Positions 1 through 6,839 of a DNA stretch of 14,415 nucleotides are shown here, piece by piece (positions within the stretch are counted from its first letter, which is position 1; the number at the start of each line of letters is the position of its first letter). Origin of the DNA: JAGXIT01 sp049293335 (GTDB taxonomy: Bacteria > Patescibacteriota > Saccharimonadia > Saccharimonadales > UBA4665). The notes below the pieces were generated by a model that was given only the letters and a program-made list of their open reading frames with translations, was not told the origin of the DNA and did no database searches. The translations under genes were made by a program, and so were the position numbers. The DNA lies in the NCBI GenBank assembly GCA_049293335.1, contig JBATSO010000048.1:1-14415 (forward strand), read 5' to 3'.

Positions 1-281
1 ACTCCACCTCTTGGTCAGATATTGCTCGTTTTTACAACCGACACGAGAACTCCTCCTTAGCATTCTGCCACTGGCAGCATACTAACTCGTCAAACAACTC
101 GTGCCGCCTGACGGAAGTTGTAAAACCTGACAACATCTAGAGCCAGGAGCCTACGCATGGCCACTACTAGCTATGTCGCTAAAGCGACCATCAACAATGA
201 GCGGCCTACGGCCGCACTCTTGTCTCATGTCTCATGTCTCATGTCTCTTGACTCTTAACTCTAATTACCCGTTAGCCTGAG
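1..281. other. Edge region with small hairpins, no confident gene
   Basis: No confident gene is visible. Small perfect inverted repeats are present: CTGCC-ACT-GGCAG (65-77), GTCGC-TAAA-GCGAC (175-188) and GCGGCC-TAC-GGCCGC (201-215). None is followed by a T-run on either strand, so a terminator for the leftward xfp operon is not obvious. A plus-strand frame is open from the window edge to a TAG at 138-140 and could be the tail of a gene lying to the left, but I cannot identify it. A 33-codon plus ORF (157-258) has AGGAG at 145-149, yet it runs through the hairpins and the heptamer array, so I do not call it. Confidence 0.4.
221..262. repeat. Six-unit heptamer tandem repeat, decaying
   Basis: Six consecutive 7-bp units read TGTCTCA, TGTCTCA, TGTCTCA, TGTCTCT, TGACTCT, TAACTCT. 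Three are identical and the next three each keep the change of the one before and add one, which gives a graded array. It lies 20 bp beyond the xfp stop codon. Slipped-strand replication is the likely origin; no function is visible. Confidence 0.85.
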
Positions 282-2681
282 TTATTTTGTGTGGCTGGTC
301 TTTTTTGCAGCGTGTGGCCATTCCCAATTGCGTACTTCGGGCATATCGATGCCGTTTTCTTGGATGTAGTTGGTGTGTTCAACCAGTTTTTGTTGCATGA
401 GGGTTTTAAGGGCGCGTGCTTCAGGTGTGTCGATTGGTGTCCGTATAATGGCATCGATCACCAAATGGAAACGGTCCATTTCGTTCTTTACTGTCATATC
501 GAAGGCCGTGGTAATGGTGCCTTCTTCTTTGTAGCCACGCACATGAAGGCGTTTGTTGCCACGGCGATAGGTGAGTCGGTGGATGAGCCATGGGTGGCCA
601 TGGAAGGCAAAAATGATTTCTTTGTCTGGGGTAAAGATGGCGTTGTACTCAATGTCGCTCAGGCCGTGTGGGTGTTCAACGTCTGGCTGTAAGCGCATAA
701 GGTCTACAACGTTAACGACGCGAACTTTAAGGTCTGGCAGGTGCTCGCGCAAGATTGAAACGGCGGCCATAGTTTCGAGCGTCGGTATATCGCCCGCAGC
801 GGCCATGACAACATCGGGCGATTCATCCTCGAGCGTATTACTTGCCCAATCCCACACACTCACACCTTTGGTGCAGTGTTCAACAGCTTGCTCCATAGTG
901 AGCCACTGTGGTGCTTCGTGCTTGCCGCAGATGGTAAGGTTAATGTAATTGCGGCTGCGCAAACAGTGGTCCATAACGCTCAGTAGCGTGTTGGCATCGG
1001 GCGGCAAGTACACGCGGCTAACCGCGGCTTTTTTGTTAACAATGAAGTCAATAAAACCAGGGTCTTGGTGGGTAAAGCCATTGTGGTCTTGGCGCCACAC
1101 GTGTGAGGTCAGTAGGTAGTTGAGCGACGAGATTGGCTTACGCCATGGCAGCTCATTACACATTTTGATCCACTTAGCATGTTGGCCAGCCATTGAGTCA
1201 ACAATGCGGATGAACGCTTCGTAACTGTTTAAGATCCCATGACGGCCAGTTAACAGATAGCCTTCAAGCCAACCCTCGGTTTGGTGTTCGCTAAGCTGAG
1301 AGTCAATGACCATGCCATCGGTGGCTAAGAATTCATCGGTTGGTTTAGTACGGCCATTCCACTGGCGATTGGTGACTTCAAAAATAGCTTCTAGGCGGTT
1401 GCTAACGGTTTCATCGGGCGCAAACATGCGGAAGTTGCGGCGCTCGGCATTCATTTTCATAACATCGCGTAGCCATGGGCCGAGGGCATGGACGTTCCCG
1501 GCGTTCACAATGCTTGGGTATTTGACATCTACGGCGTAGTCGCGAAATTCGGGCAGGTGTAGTTCGCGCAGTAGTGCGCCACCATTAGCGTGTACGTTGG
1601 CGCCCATGCGTTGGCCACCTGTTGGCGCTAACTCGGCAAGTTCGGGCTTAAGCCGACCGTCTTCTTCAAAAAGTTCATCTGGTTTGTAGCTTTTGAGCCA
1701 TTTTTCGAGCAGTGGTAAGTTTTCTTTGTGATCTTCATCGACCAAAAAAGGTACCTGGTGTGAACGGAAGTTGCCCTCGACGTGCTTGCCGTCGATCATT
1801 TTTGGACCAGTCCAGCCCTTTGGCGAAATAAAGATGATCATTGGCCAGCGCGGACGGGTGCCGTCACCTGCTTCTCGGGCGTTGGTCTGAATGCGCTTAA
1901 TTTCGGCAACAACTTCATCGAGTTTCGCAGCCATTTGTTGGTGCATGTCGTGCGGCTTGTCGCCCTCAACGAAGTATGGCGTCCAACCATAGCCCCTAAA
2001 AAGCTGCTCGAGTTCTTCGCGCTCGATGCGCGCTAGCAAAGTTGGGTTGCTTATTTTGTAGCCGTTTAAGTGTAAAATTGGCAAAACAACACCATCAGTT
2101 TTGGGATTTAAGAACTTGTTGCCATGCCAGGCAGTTGCCAGCGGACCTGTTTCGGCCTCGCCGTCCCCAACAACACAAGTGGCAATAAGGTCTGGGTTAT
2201 CAAACACTGCGCCAAAGGCATGACTGAGCGAGTAGCCGAGCTCGCCGCCCTCGTGGATGGAGCCTGGTACCTGAGGTGATACATGGCTACTGAGTCCACC
2301 TGGCCATGAAAAGAGCTGGAACAGGCGCTTCATGCCCGCTTCGTTTTGGGGCATATCAGGGTAAATCTCACTCCAGGTACCTTCTAGATACGTGTTACCC
2401 ATCAGTGCTGGTCCACCGTGGCCAGGGCCAGAAAGGTAAATCATGTTTAAGTCATGCTCTTTGATAATGCGGTTCAAATGAACATAAATAAAGTTTTGGC
2501 CTGGCGTTGTGCCCCAGTGGCCGAGCAACATGCTTTTGACATCAGCAACCTGCAAGGGTCGCTTTAAAAGTGGATTATCGCGCAAATAAATTTGGCCTAC
2601 CGACAAGTAGTTTGACGCCCGCCAATAAGCGTCAATTTTATGAAGCATATCTTGTGATAGGGGCGCGTCGATAGTTTGCAT
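282..2681 (-). CDS. xfp: Xylulose-5-phosphate/fructose-6-phosphate phosphoketolase
   Basis: This cytosolic, thiamine-diphosphate-dependent enzyme splits xylulose-5-P (and often fructose-6-P) with phosphate into acetyl phosphate plus glyceraldehyde-3-P or erythrose-4-P. The 799-residue length fits the family (about 790-825). Visible family signatures are GPGHGGPALMGNTYLEGT (85-102), GGELGYSLSHAFG (145-157), the thiamine-diphosphate motif GDGEAETGPLATAWH (172-186) and LHLNGYKISNPT (203-214). The C-terminal XFP domain is complete. The frame is open 14 codons further upstream, but I chose the ATG at 2681 because AGGAGG lies 9 nt before it. That site sits inside the end of ackA, whose stop codon is 1 nt from this start, so the two genes are almost certainly co-transcribed and translationally coupled. 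Whether fructose-6-P is a real substrate cannot be read from the sequence. Confidence 0.97.
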   Translation of the reverse strand: MQTIDAPLSQDMLHKIDAYWRASNYLSVGQIYLRDNPLLKRPLQVADVKSMLLGHWGTTPGQNFIYVHLNRIIKEHDLNMIYLSGPGHGGPALMGNTYLEGTWSEIYPDMPQNEAGMKRLFQLFSWPGGLSSHVSPQVPGSIHEGGELGYSLSHAFGAVFDNPDLIATCVVGDGEAETGPLATAWHGNKFLNPKTDGVVLPILHLNGYKISNPTLLARIEREELEQLFRGYGWTPYFVEGDKPHDMHQQMAAKLDEVVAEIKRIQTNAREAGDGTRPRWPMIIFISPKGWTGPKMIDGKHVEGNFRSHQVPFLVDEDHKENLPLLEKWLKSYKPDELFEEDGRLKPELAELAPTGGQRMGANVHANGGALLRELHLPEFRDYAVDVKYPSIVNAGNVHALGPWLRDVMKMNAERRNFRMFAPDETVSNRLEAIFEVTNRQWNGRTKPTDEFLATDGMVIDSQLSEHQTEGWLEGYLLTGRHGILNSYEAFIRIVDSMAGQHAKWIKMCNELPWRKPISSLNYLLTSHVWRQDHNGFTHQDPGFIDFIVNKKAAVSRVYLPPDANTLLSVMDHCLRSRNYINLTICGKHEAPQWLTMEQAVEHCTKGVSVWDWASNTLEDESPDVVMAAAGDIPTLETMAAVSILREHLPDLKVRVVNVVDLMRLQPDVEHPHGLSDIEYNAIFTPDKEIIFAFHGHPWLIHRLTYRRGNKRLHVRGYKEEGTITTAFDMTVKNEMDRFHLVIDAIIRTPIDTPEARALKTLMQQKLVEHTNYIQENGIDMPEVRNWEWPHAAKKTSHTK

Positions 2682-2682
2682 G

Positions 2683-3879
2683 TTACTTTTCCTCCTTAAT
2701 TGTGTGTATTGTTTGACGTGCAATCATTAATTCTTCGTTGGTTGGGATTACATGGACTCCGGTACCTGCGCCTTCGCGCGAAATAAGTCGGGCGCTTTTT
2801 TTGTTGCGCTCTGAGTCGAGTTCTATGCCAAGGAAGGCCAGGTTTTTACAGATGCGGCGACGAATTTCGGGTGATCGTTCGCCCATACCACCTGCAAAAA
2901 TAAGGCTGTCGATCCCGCCCATGGCGGCCGCAAAAGAACCAATAGTCTTAGTAATGTGGTAGCAAAACAGTTCAACAGCTTCGGCCGCCCGCGGGTCGTC
3001 ATGCTGATTGTCGAGCAGGGTGTGCATATCGGCGGTAGTCTCAGATATGCCAAGTAGGCCAGATTCTTTATTAACCATGTGGTTAAACTGCTGGGGACCT
3101 TGGTCGGAAATGCGGTGCAAATACCAGACAACACCTGGGTCGAGATCGCCCGAGCGGGTGCTCATAGGTACGCCCGAGGCAGGCGTAAAGCCCATGGTCA
3201 TGTCAATCGGCTTGCCGTTTTTAACGGCCGCCAGGCTCACCCCGCTCCCTAGGTGGGCCATGACAACTCGGCCATGTGCAGCATCAAAGCCTTCGTGCTC
3301 TGCAAAACTGCTTAAGAGGTAGCTATAAGATAAGCCGTGGAACCCATAGCGCCGCACGCCAAATTTTTGCAGACGCCGAGGCACAGCTAGGGTTTTAGCG
3401 ACCATTGGAATGTCTTTGTAAAATGCGGTATCGAAACAGCCAACGTGGGGGCAGTTTGGAAAATGGCGTCGTAATTCTTTAATGCTCTGCAATGCAGCAG
3501 GCAAGTGGTCTGGGTCGAGGTTTTGCAGAGTTTTCAGTTCTTCACAGACTCGATTGTTCAGTAACTGCGGTTTGGTGTAGGTTTCTCCGCCGTGCACAAT
3601 CCGATGCCCAACGGCAATAACATTGGCTACACCAACAGTATCTTCCAGCCATTCTACAATAAGGTCGGTTGCGGCAGCATGGGTTGGTACTTGCACAGTA
3701 TTTTTTTGCGGTGGTTTACCATCGAACGTTTTGGTGGTAAAGAGGCCTTCTTCCTCACCAATGTCTTCTATGAGGCCCGCGTGAATTTCACGAATAGGGC
3801 TAGAGGCCTCAAACACAGCCACTTTAAGGCTAGAAGATCCTGCATTAATGGTTAAAACGTACTGCACGTCAGAACCCAC
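2683..3879 (-). CDS. ackA: Acetate kinase
   Basis: The enzyme transfers the phosphoryl group of acetyl phosphate to ADP, giving acetate and ATP in the cytosol. At 398 residues it is full length for the ASKHA-fold family. Signatures present are the N-terminal phosphate loop TINAGSSSLK (10-19), GHRIVHGGE with the conserved Arg, GCFDTAFY with the catalytic Asp, STRSGDLDPGV with the catalytic Arg, and TNEELMIARQT with the metal-site Glu. I use the GTG at 3879; a second GTG at 3867 would also leave the phosphate loop intact, and neither has a strong Shine-Dalgarno (only GGGTGG lies before the second). It is the first gene of the ackA-xfp operon, so the enzyme consuming acetyl phosphate is encoded directly before the enzyme making it. 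No phosphotransacetylase is present in the window. Confidence 0.96.
   Translation of the reverse strand: MGSDVQYVLTINAGSSSLKVAVFEASSPIREIHAGLIEDIGEEEGLFTTKTFDGKPPQKNTVQVPTHAAATDLIVEWLEDTVGVANVIAVGHRIVHGGETYTKPQLLNNRVCEELKTLQNLDPDHLPAALQSIKELRRHFPNCPHVGCFDTAFYKDIPMVAKTLAVPRRLQKFGVRRYGFHGLSYSYLLSSFAEHEGFDAAHGRVVMAHLGSGVSLAAVKNGKPIDMTMGFTPASGVPMSTRSGDLDPGVVWYLHRISDQGPQQFNHMVNKESGLLGISETTADMHTLLDNQHDDPRAAEAVELFCYHITKTIGSFAAAMGGIDSLIFAGGMGERSPEIRRRICKNLAFLGIELDSERNKKSARLISREGAGTGVHVIPTNEELMIARQTIHTIKEEK
2691..2696 (-). promoter_or_regulatory. xfp Shine-Dalgarno inside ackA end
   Basis: AGGAGG on the minus strand lies 9 nt upstream of the ATG at 2681, within the last codons of ackA. It decides the xfp start over the longer open frame and suggests translational coupling. 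Confidence 0.85.
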
Positions 3880-3902
3880 CCAGAGTTATAAAGCATAACC
3901 AT

Positions 3903-3932
3903 AGTATGCGGTTTTGGGCTCGCTCTTGTCAA
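3903..3932 (-). promoter_or_regulatory. Predicted promoter of ackA-xfp operon
   Basis: On the minus strand a perfect TTGACA (3932-3927) is followed after 18 nt by CATACT (3908-3903). A start site near 3896 would give a leader of about 17-30 nt. A second A/T box, TATAAC at 3890-3885, lies 5 nt before the GTG at 3879 and could give a near-leaderless transcript, but it lacks a -35. Confidence 0.55.
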
Positions 3933-4064
3933 CAACGAAGCATAATAATTGTGTGGAATTTGAGTTTGTAGAGTGCGATTAGTCACACCACTTTGGTGAT
4001 ATAGTTTACTGCCGTCTTGTGCGCAGTGTCCCATACTACTAAGTAACGTACGGAGGTGCGCAAT

Positions 4065-4226
4065 ATGGAACAGGTAATACAATCAAACCATCAAACCAAA
4101 CAAAGGTCTGAGGTTGAGCTCAGGCGAGTGGTACGACGTTTCGAGTCGAAGTGGCAAAGAAAAGCCACTCGGTCCAACTGGGTAGTGCAAACCCAGATGG
4201 CGCTTTTTGGCAAACTTGTTAGTTAA
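4065..4226 (+). CDS. Small basic protein, 53 residues, unrecognised
   Basis: An ATG at 4065 is preceded by GGAGGT (4052-4057) at an ideal 7-nt spacing, and the frame runs 53 codons to a TAA. The product is rich in Arg, Lys and Gln (segments such as VELRRVVRRFESKWQRKATR) and ends in a more hydrophobic MALFGKLVS. It has no signal peptide or membrane helix, and its middle could form a long basic amphipathic helix, which suggests nucleic-acid or ribosome binding. The size and Arg-rich helix recall ribosomal protein bS21, but the usual bS21 motifs are not convincingly present, so I assign no function. It stands alone between the divergent ackA promoter and convergent pyrD. The good ribosome-binding site and protein-like composition make a real gene likely. 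Confidence 0.6.
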   Translation: MEQVIQSNHQTKQRSEVELRRVVRRFESKWQRKATRSNWVVQTQMALFGKLVS

Positions 4227-4251
4227 ACCAGCTTCGTGTTCTTACGTGGGC

Positions 4252-5403
4252 CTACGGTTTGGTGTGAGCCAAGACAGACTCAGTTTTTGAGCCAATGGCT
4301 TGGCTAATTGAGTCGAAACCATCTTTTTGACAAAGTTTTATAAGTTCACGGTTAATGTGGCCTGGCAGTTGTGGCCCTCGGTAAATAAGCCCCGTAACAA
4401 GTTCAACAAGCGTTGCTCCTAGACAGATTTTGCGGTAGGCGTCTTCGGCAGAAAAAACACCACCAACGCCGATTATAGTCAAGGTGTCACCGTAGTGAGC
4501 GTATGTTTTCGCGATCAGACTATCGCTAAGCGCTTGGGTGGGCAGGCCGCTTAGGTTGCCTTTGTGGCTTTGTTCGGTCTCGCTCAAAAAAGCCGAGCGG
4601 TCTTTGTTAAGGTTGCCAATTGTGACACCTTGCACATTGTGTTTGGTAATGACTTTAAGGAGTGCCTCGAACTCTTTCCACGAGTGATTAATAGGCATTT
4701 TGACCCAAATTGGCTTTGTAATGCCCAGCGCGTCTACCGCAGAAAGTAGTTTTTCGAGTCGCTTAGCATCGGTAAAAGGTTCTCCGCCGTAAGTGTTTGG
4801 GCAAGATATATTGAGCTCAAGTACGTTTACGAGCGAGTCATGTTGCAACAAACGTAAGCTGGTTGTGTAATCTTGGATGGCTTCGTGGTCAGTGCAGGTA
4901 GTGCGGCTGTTTGTTTTAGCAACCGAAACCACAAGCGAAAAATTGGTGTAGGTTTTAGGCGGATAGCTATGGATTTTTTGCTGAACAGTAGGGGTGCCGC
5001 TATTGGCTAGCCCAACGTGCACGAGTAGCGACTGTAGTTCGGGCATACGGTGAAACCAAGGCTTTGGGTTGCCCTCACACGGTTGGCTGGTAACAGAACC
5101 AACGGTGCCAAACCCAAACCCAATGGCAGGCAACATCGGCACGAGATCGCCATTTTTATCAAGGCCAGCAGCTAATCCAATAGGGTTTGGGAAGGTAAGG
5201 CCGTGAACTGTTTGCTGTAATACCGAGGGGTTTTCGGCTCGAAATACCTGCCGCATAACGCCCAGCATAAAACGATTTTTGCCTACGAAACGTGCGCTTC
5301 GAATCATTCGCTCATGTACCGTATCGGGTGAACTTTTAAACAAAACGGGTTTTACTAGTCTGCGGTAAGTGGCTCCAGTGGCCCAAGAAAGTGGTGTTAT
5401 CAT
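4252..5403 (-). CDS. pyrD: Dihydroorotate dehydrogenase, class-2-like with Cys
   Basis: This FMN enzyme oxidises dihydroorotate to orotate in pyrimidine synthesis. The overall plan follows class 2 (quinone-type) enzymes: an N-terminal extension with SSPDTVHER matching the family's DPE.AH element, NPIGLAAGLDKNG (72-84 from the ATG), IWVKMPIN with the FMN Lys, IIGVGG (310-315) and LIYRGP. However, the motif carrying the catalytic base reads NISCPNT, with Cys201 where E. coli-type class 2 enzymes have Ser; Cys is the class 1 residue. The usual NRMGFNN stretch reads VHVGLANSG. I start at the ATG at 5403 because a TATACT box lies 10 nt before it; an in-frame TTG at 5436 would add 11 residues but has no Shine-Dalgarno. 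The electron acceptor (quinone, fumarate or other) cannot be decided. Confidence 0.9.
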   Translation of the reverse strand: MITPLSWATGATYRRLVKPVLFKSSPDTVHERMIRSARFVGKNRFMLGVMRQVFRAENPSVLQQTVHGLTFPNPIGLAAGLDKNGDLVPMLPAIGFGFGTVGSVTSQPCEGNPKPWFHRMPELQSLLVHVGLANSGTPTVQQKIHSYPPKTYTNFSLVVSVAKTNSRTTCTDHEAIQDYTTSLRLLQHDSLVNVLELNISCPNTYGGEPFTDAKRLEKLLSAVDALGITKPIWVKMPINHSWKEFEALLKVITKHNVQGVTIGNLNKDRSAFLSETEQSHKGNLSGLPTQALSDSLIAKTYAHYGDTLTIIGVGGVFSAEDAYRKICLGATLVELVTGLIYRGPQLPGHINRELIKLCQKDGFDSISQAIGSKTESVLAHTKP

Positions 5404-5413
5404 GGTGTTACTT

Positions 5414-5419
5414 AGTATA
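5414..5419 (-). promoter_or_regulatory. Predicted -10 box of pyrD
   Basis: TATACT on the minus strand ends 10 nt before the ATG at 5403, so the transcript would have only a few leader bases. The -35 region (TTTAAT, 18 nt further upstream) is weak. The box lies inside the TTG-initiated version of the gene, which is one reason to prefer the ATG. Confidence 0.45.
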
Positions 5420-5457
5420 GCGCGAAGTTGCTTCAAAATTAAATGAGCACTATAAGC

Positions 5458-5988
5458 TTACGAACGGTCATCGTGCCCAAGGTCATCGAGCATATCGGCA
5501 AGTTCTTTAGCGCGAAGTTCGCTGGTGTCGATTCCCCTTTGTTTGGCAATAATATACCCATGCACAATTCGCTTCATGCGCTCGGCGTCATCGCGCCAGA
5601 AGGGGCCAACCGAAGTTTCTTGCTCTTTGTTCATAACCCGACTTACCAGTTTGACGCTGCCAAAGAAAGGCCCGACCATACTGCTGGCGCTCAAAATATC
5701 TTCGATTCGAAAACTACTAACTTCGGCCATGCGGAAGAAAAAGCGGCGGGCAACGGTAATCTTGGCTCGGTCAATCGAGAGCGTGTGCGGAAACGGCGTT
5801 AACGGGAACACCGTTGAGGCTTGCTCTAGCACCTCAGTCGACTCGCGAATAGCCCTATGTAATTCTTGCTTCGACTCCTCGCGGGTCAAGGGCTGCATAG
5901 GTTGTGGCCCAGGTACGAACGAGTCTGGCATTTCTGCGAGTGGGATTGAACTGGCGCCTGTTTGTATGTGTGAGGGATTATCTTCCAT
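5458..5988 (-). CDS. Conserved-looking 176-residue protein, unknown function
   Basis: I do not recognise this protein with certainty. Residues 1-35 are Pro/Ser-rich and probably disordered, 36-58 (REESKQELHRAIRESTEVLE) look like a charged helix, 60-125 alternate hydrophobic residues in a beta-strand pattern (HTLSIDRAKITVARRFFF, then SSFRIEDIL), and 130-176 are helical and charged. There is no signal peptide or membrane helix. The middle part could be a small PH-like beta domain, which is a guess from the pattern only. The ATG at 5988 has AGGAG 7 nt upstream and a good promoter. pyrD follows after 21-54 nt on the same strand, so read-through into pyrD is possible. The opposite-strand ORF in this span is Ser/Cys-rich and not protein-like. 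Confidence 0.8.
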   Translation of the reverse strand: MEDNPSHIQTGASSIPLAEMPDSFVPGPQPMQPLTREESKQELHRAIRESTEVLEQASTVFPLTPFPHTLSIDRAKITVARRFFFRMAEVSSFRIEDILSASSMVGPFFGSVKLVSRVMNKEQETSVGPFWRDDAERMKRIVHGYIIAKQRGIDTSELRAKELADMLDDLGHDDRS

Positions 5989-6033
5989 CAGATATCTCCT
6001 TTTGTCTTCACTGTACTATACCTGTAAAGCTTA

Positions 6034-6061
6034 ATTATAACTGTGAGGTAGCTCACGGCAA
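6034..6061 (-). promoter_or_regulatory. Predicted promoter of the 176-residue gene
   Basis: On the minus strand TTGCCG (6061-6056) is followed after 16 nt by a perfect TATAAT (6039-6034). The leader would be about 40 nt and contains the AGGAG at 5996-6000. It is divergent from the gene at 6138. Confidence 0.65.
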
Positions 6062-6107
6062 TACAGCCCAGAATGAGGTATTGTCTTTTGGGTTTGATGT
6101 GGGAAAA

Positions 6108-6132
6108 TATATTAAGTAGTAACTAGAGGAGG
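6108..6132 (+). promoter_or_regulatory. -10 box and Shine-Dalgarno of DUF1508 gene
   Basis: TATATT at 6108-6113 is a good -10 but no matching -35 is evident at 16-18 nt. AGGAGG at 6127-6132 is a strong ribosome-binding site 5 nt before the ATG at 6138. Confidence 0.5.
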
Positions 6133-6137
6133 CAAGT

Positions 6138-6311
6138 ATGTCAAAATTTGAAGTGTACCAAAGCAAAAATGGGTATCGTTGGCGCCTAAAGGCTGGTAAC
6201 GGCGAAATTGTGGCTACTGGCGAAGAATACACCACCAAAGATGGTGCTAAAAAGGGCTGCGAAGCCGTTACGAGGGCTGCCGCCGAAGCCGAGATTGTCG
6301 ATATCGATTAA
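6138..6311 (+). CDS. DUF1508 (YegP-type) small protein
   Basis: The gene encodes 57 residues with a single DUF1508 repeat: it begins MSKFEVYQSKNGYRWRLKAG, continues NGEIVATGEEYTTKDGAKKG and ends with AEIVDID. That is the family's usual order of an FE.Y.sK.G.yRWRLKA strand pair, an NGEIIA strand, the Y.sK..A..GI.sV helix and a terminal strand. Escherichia coli YegP carries two such repeats; this one has one, as in many bacteria. The molecular role of the family is not established. The gene is monocistronic: strong Shine-Dalgarno upstream and a textbook terminator 22 nt downstream. Confidence 0.92.
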   Translation: MSKFEVYQSKNGYRWRLKAGNGEIVATGEEYTTKDGAKKGCEAVTRAAAEAEIVDID

Positions 6312-6332
6312 CAATTTGTTTGTAGTTCTAGC

Positions 6333-6361
6333 AAAAGCCTCGGTGTTACCGAGGCTTTTTT
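6333..6361 (+). terminator. Rho-independent terminator of DUF1508 gene
   Basis: A perfect 12-bp stem, AAAAGCCTCGGT (6333-6344) and ACCGAGGCTTTT (6348-6359), has a GTT loop and ends in a T-run (6356-6361). The A-rich 5' arm could also terminate transcription on the minus strand. Confidence 0.93.
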
Positions 6362-6484
6362 GTACTCTAGGTTACGACCAGCATGTGGGGTAGCGTACGG
6401 TGCGGAGTCTTCATACCAAGTAGTATTGCTGTGTACCTATGGCTACAAACATTAATTTATCAATCCAAGAAAGGATGATACAAC

Positions 6485-6742
6485 ATGGCACACGAATACA
6501 ACACAACTGTTACACGAACCGCAACGAGCTGGGTGACATGGCTTGCGCTAGCGATTGCTTCACTGGCTCTAGTTTTGTCATGGATGGCTTACAATAGAAG
6601 CGGCAAAGATCTAGAGGACAGCGTAAAAGACACCACCAATAGCGCAGTTCAAGGCGCTGGCGATGCAGCTACTAAAGCCACCGATGCGACCGAAAAGGCC
6701 ATCGATGTGGGTCCTGATGGCGTTGACGATGGCGCGCAATAA
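6485..6742 (+). CDS. Small single-pass membrane protein, unknown
   Basis: The 85-residue product has a polar N-terminus (MAHEYNTTVTRTATS), one clear membrane helix at about 16-36 (WVTWLALAIASLALVLSWMAY), then a hydrophilic tail with regularly spaced Ala, Thr, Asp and Lys (for example DTTNSAVQGAGDAATKATDA), ending acidic. The tail could form an amphipathic helix, loosely like YtxH-type envelope or stress proteins, but I claim no homology. The helix lacks a signal-peptidase site, so a membrane anchor is more likely than secretion. AAGGA lies about 9 nt before the ATG. The DUF1508 terminator separates it from the upstream gene, so it probably has its own promoter, which I could not locate convincingly in 6362-6470. 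Confidence 0.8.
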   Translation: MAHEYNTTVTRTATSWVTWLALAIASLALVLSWMAYNRSGKDLEDSVKDTTNSAVQGAGDAATKATDATEKAIDVGPDGVDDGAQ

Positions 6743-6771
6743 ACTATAAGGTTTAAGTCTATCGTATTGCT

Positions 6772-6798
6772 AGGGACACCTTACGTGGGTGTCCCTTT
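6772..6798 (+). terminator. Hairpin between convergent genes, probable terminator
   Basis: A perfect 9-bp stem AGGGACACC (6772-6780) / GGTGTCCCT (6788-6796) with a 7-nt loop is followed by only a short T-run. It sits 30 nt after the 6485-6742 gene and 40 nt before the end of the oppositely oriented transporter gene. The position fits a terminator; the weak T-tract lowers confidence. Confidence 0.6.
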
Positions 6799-6839
6799 AC
6801 GTTTGTGTGGTCGGCACGCTCACTTAGGAAGTTAAAAAC

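Noticed and set aside
3..140. Plus-strand frame open from the window edge to a TAG at 138-140
   Set aside because: It may be the tail of a gene to the left, but 45 residues with no recognisable motif and a hairpin inside are not enough to call it.
157..258. 33-codon ORF with AGGAG 7 nt upstream
   Set aside because: The codons run through two inverted repeats and the heptamer array, so the frame is probably accidental.
291..692. Plus-strand ORF of 133 codons inside xfp
   Set aside because: It lies antisense to conserved phosphoketolase sequence, its composition is Trp/Phe/Cys-rich and it has no ribosome-binding site.
5525..6034. Plus-strand ORF of 169 codons opposite the 176-residue gene
   Set aside because: It is Ser/Cys-rich and not protein-like, while the minus-strand frame has a promoter, a Shine-Dalgarno and a sensible composition.
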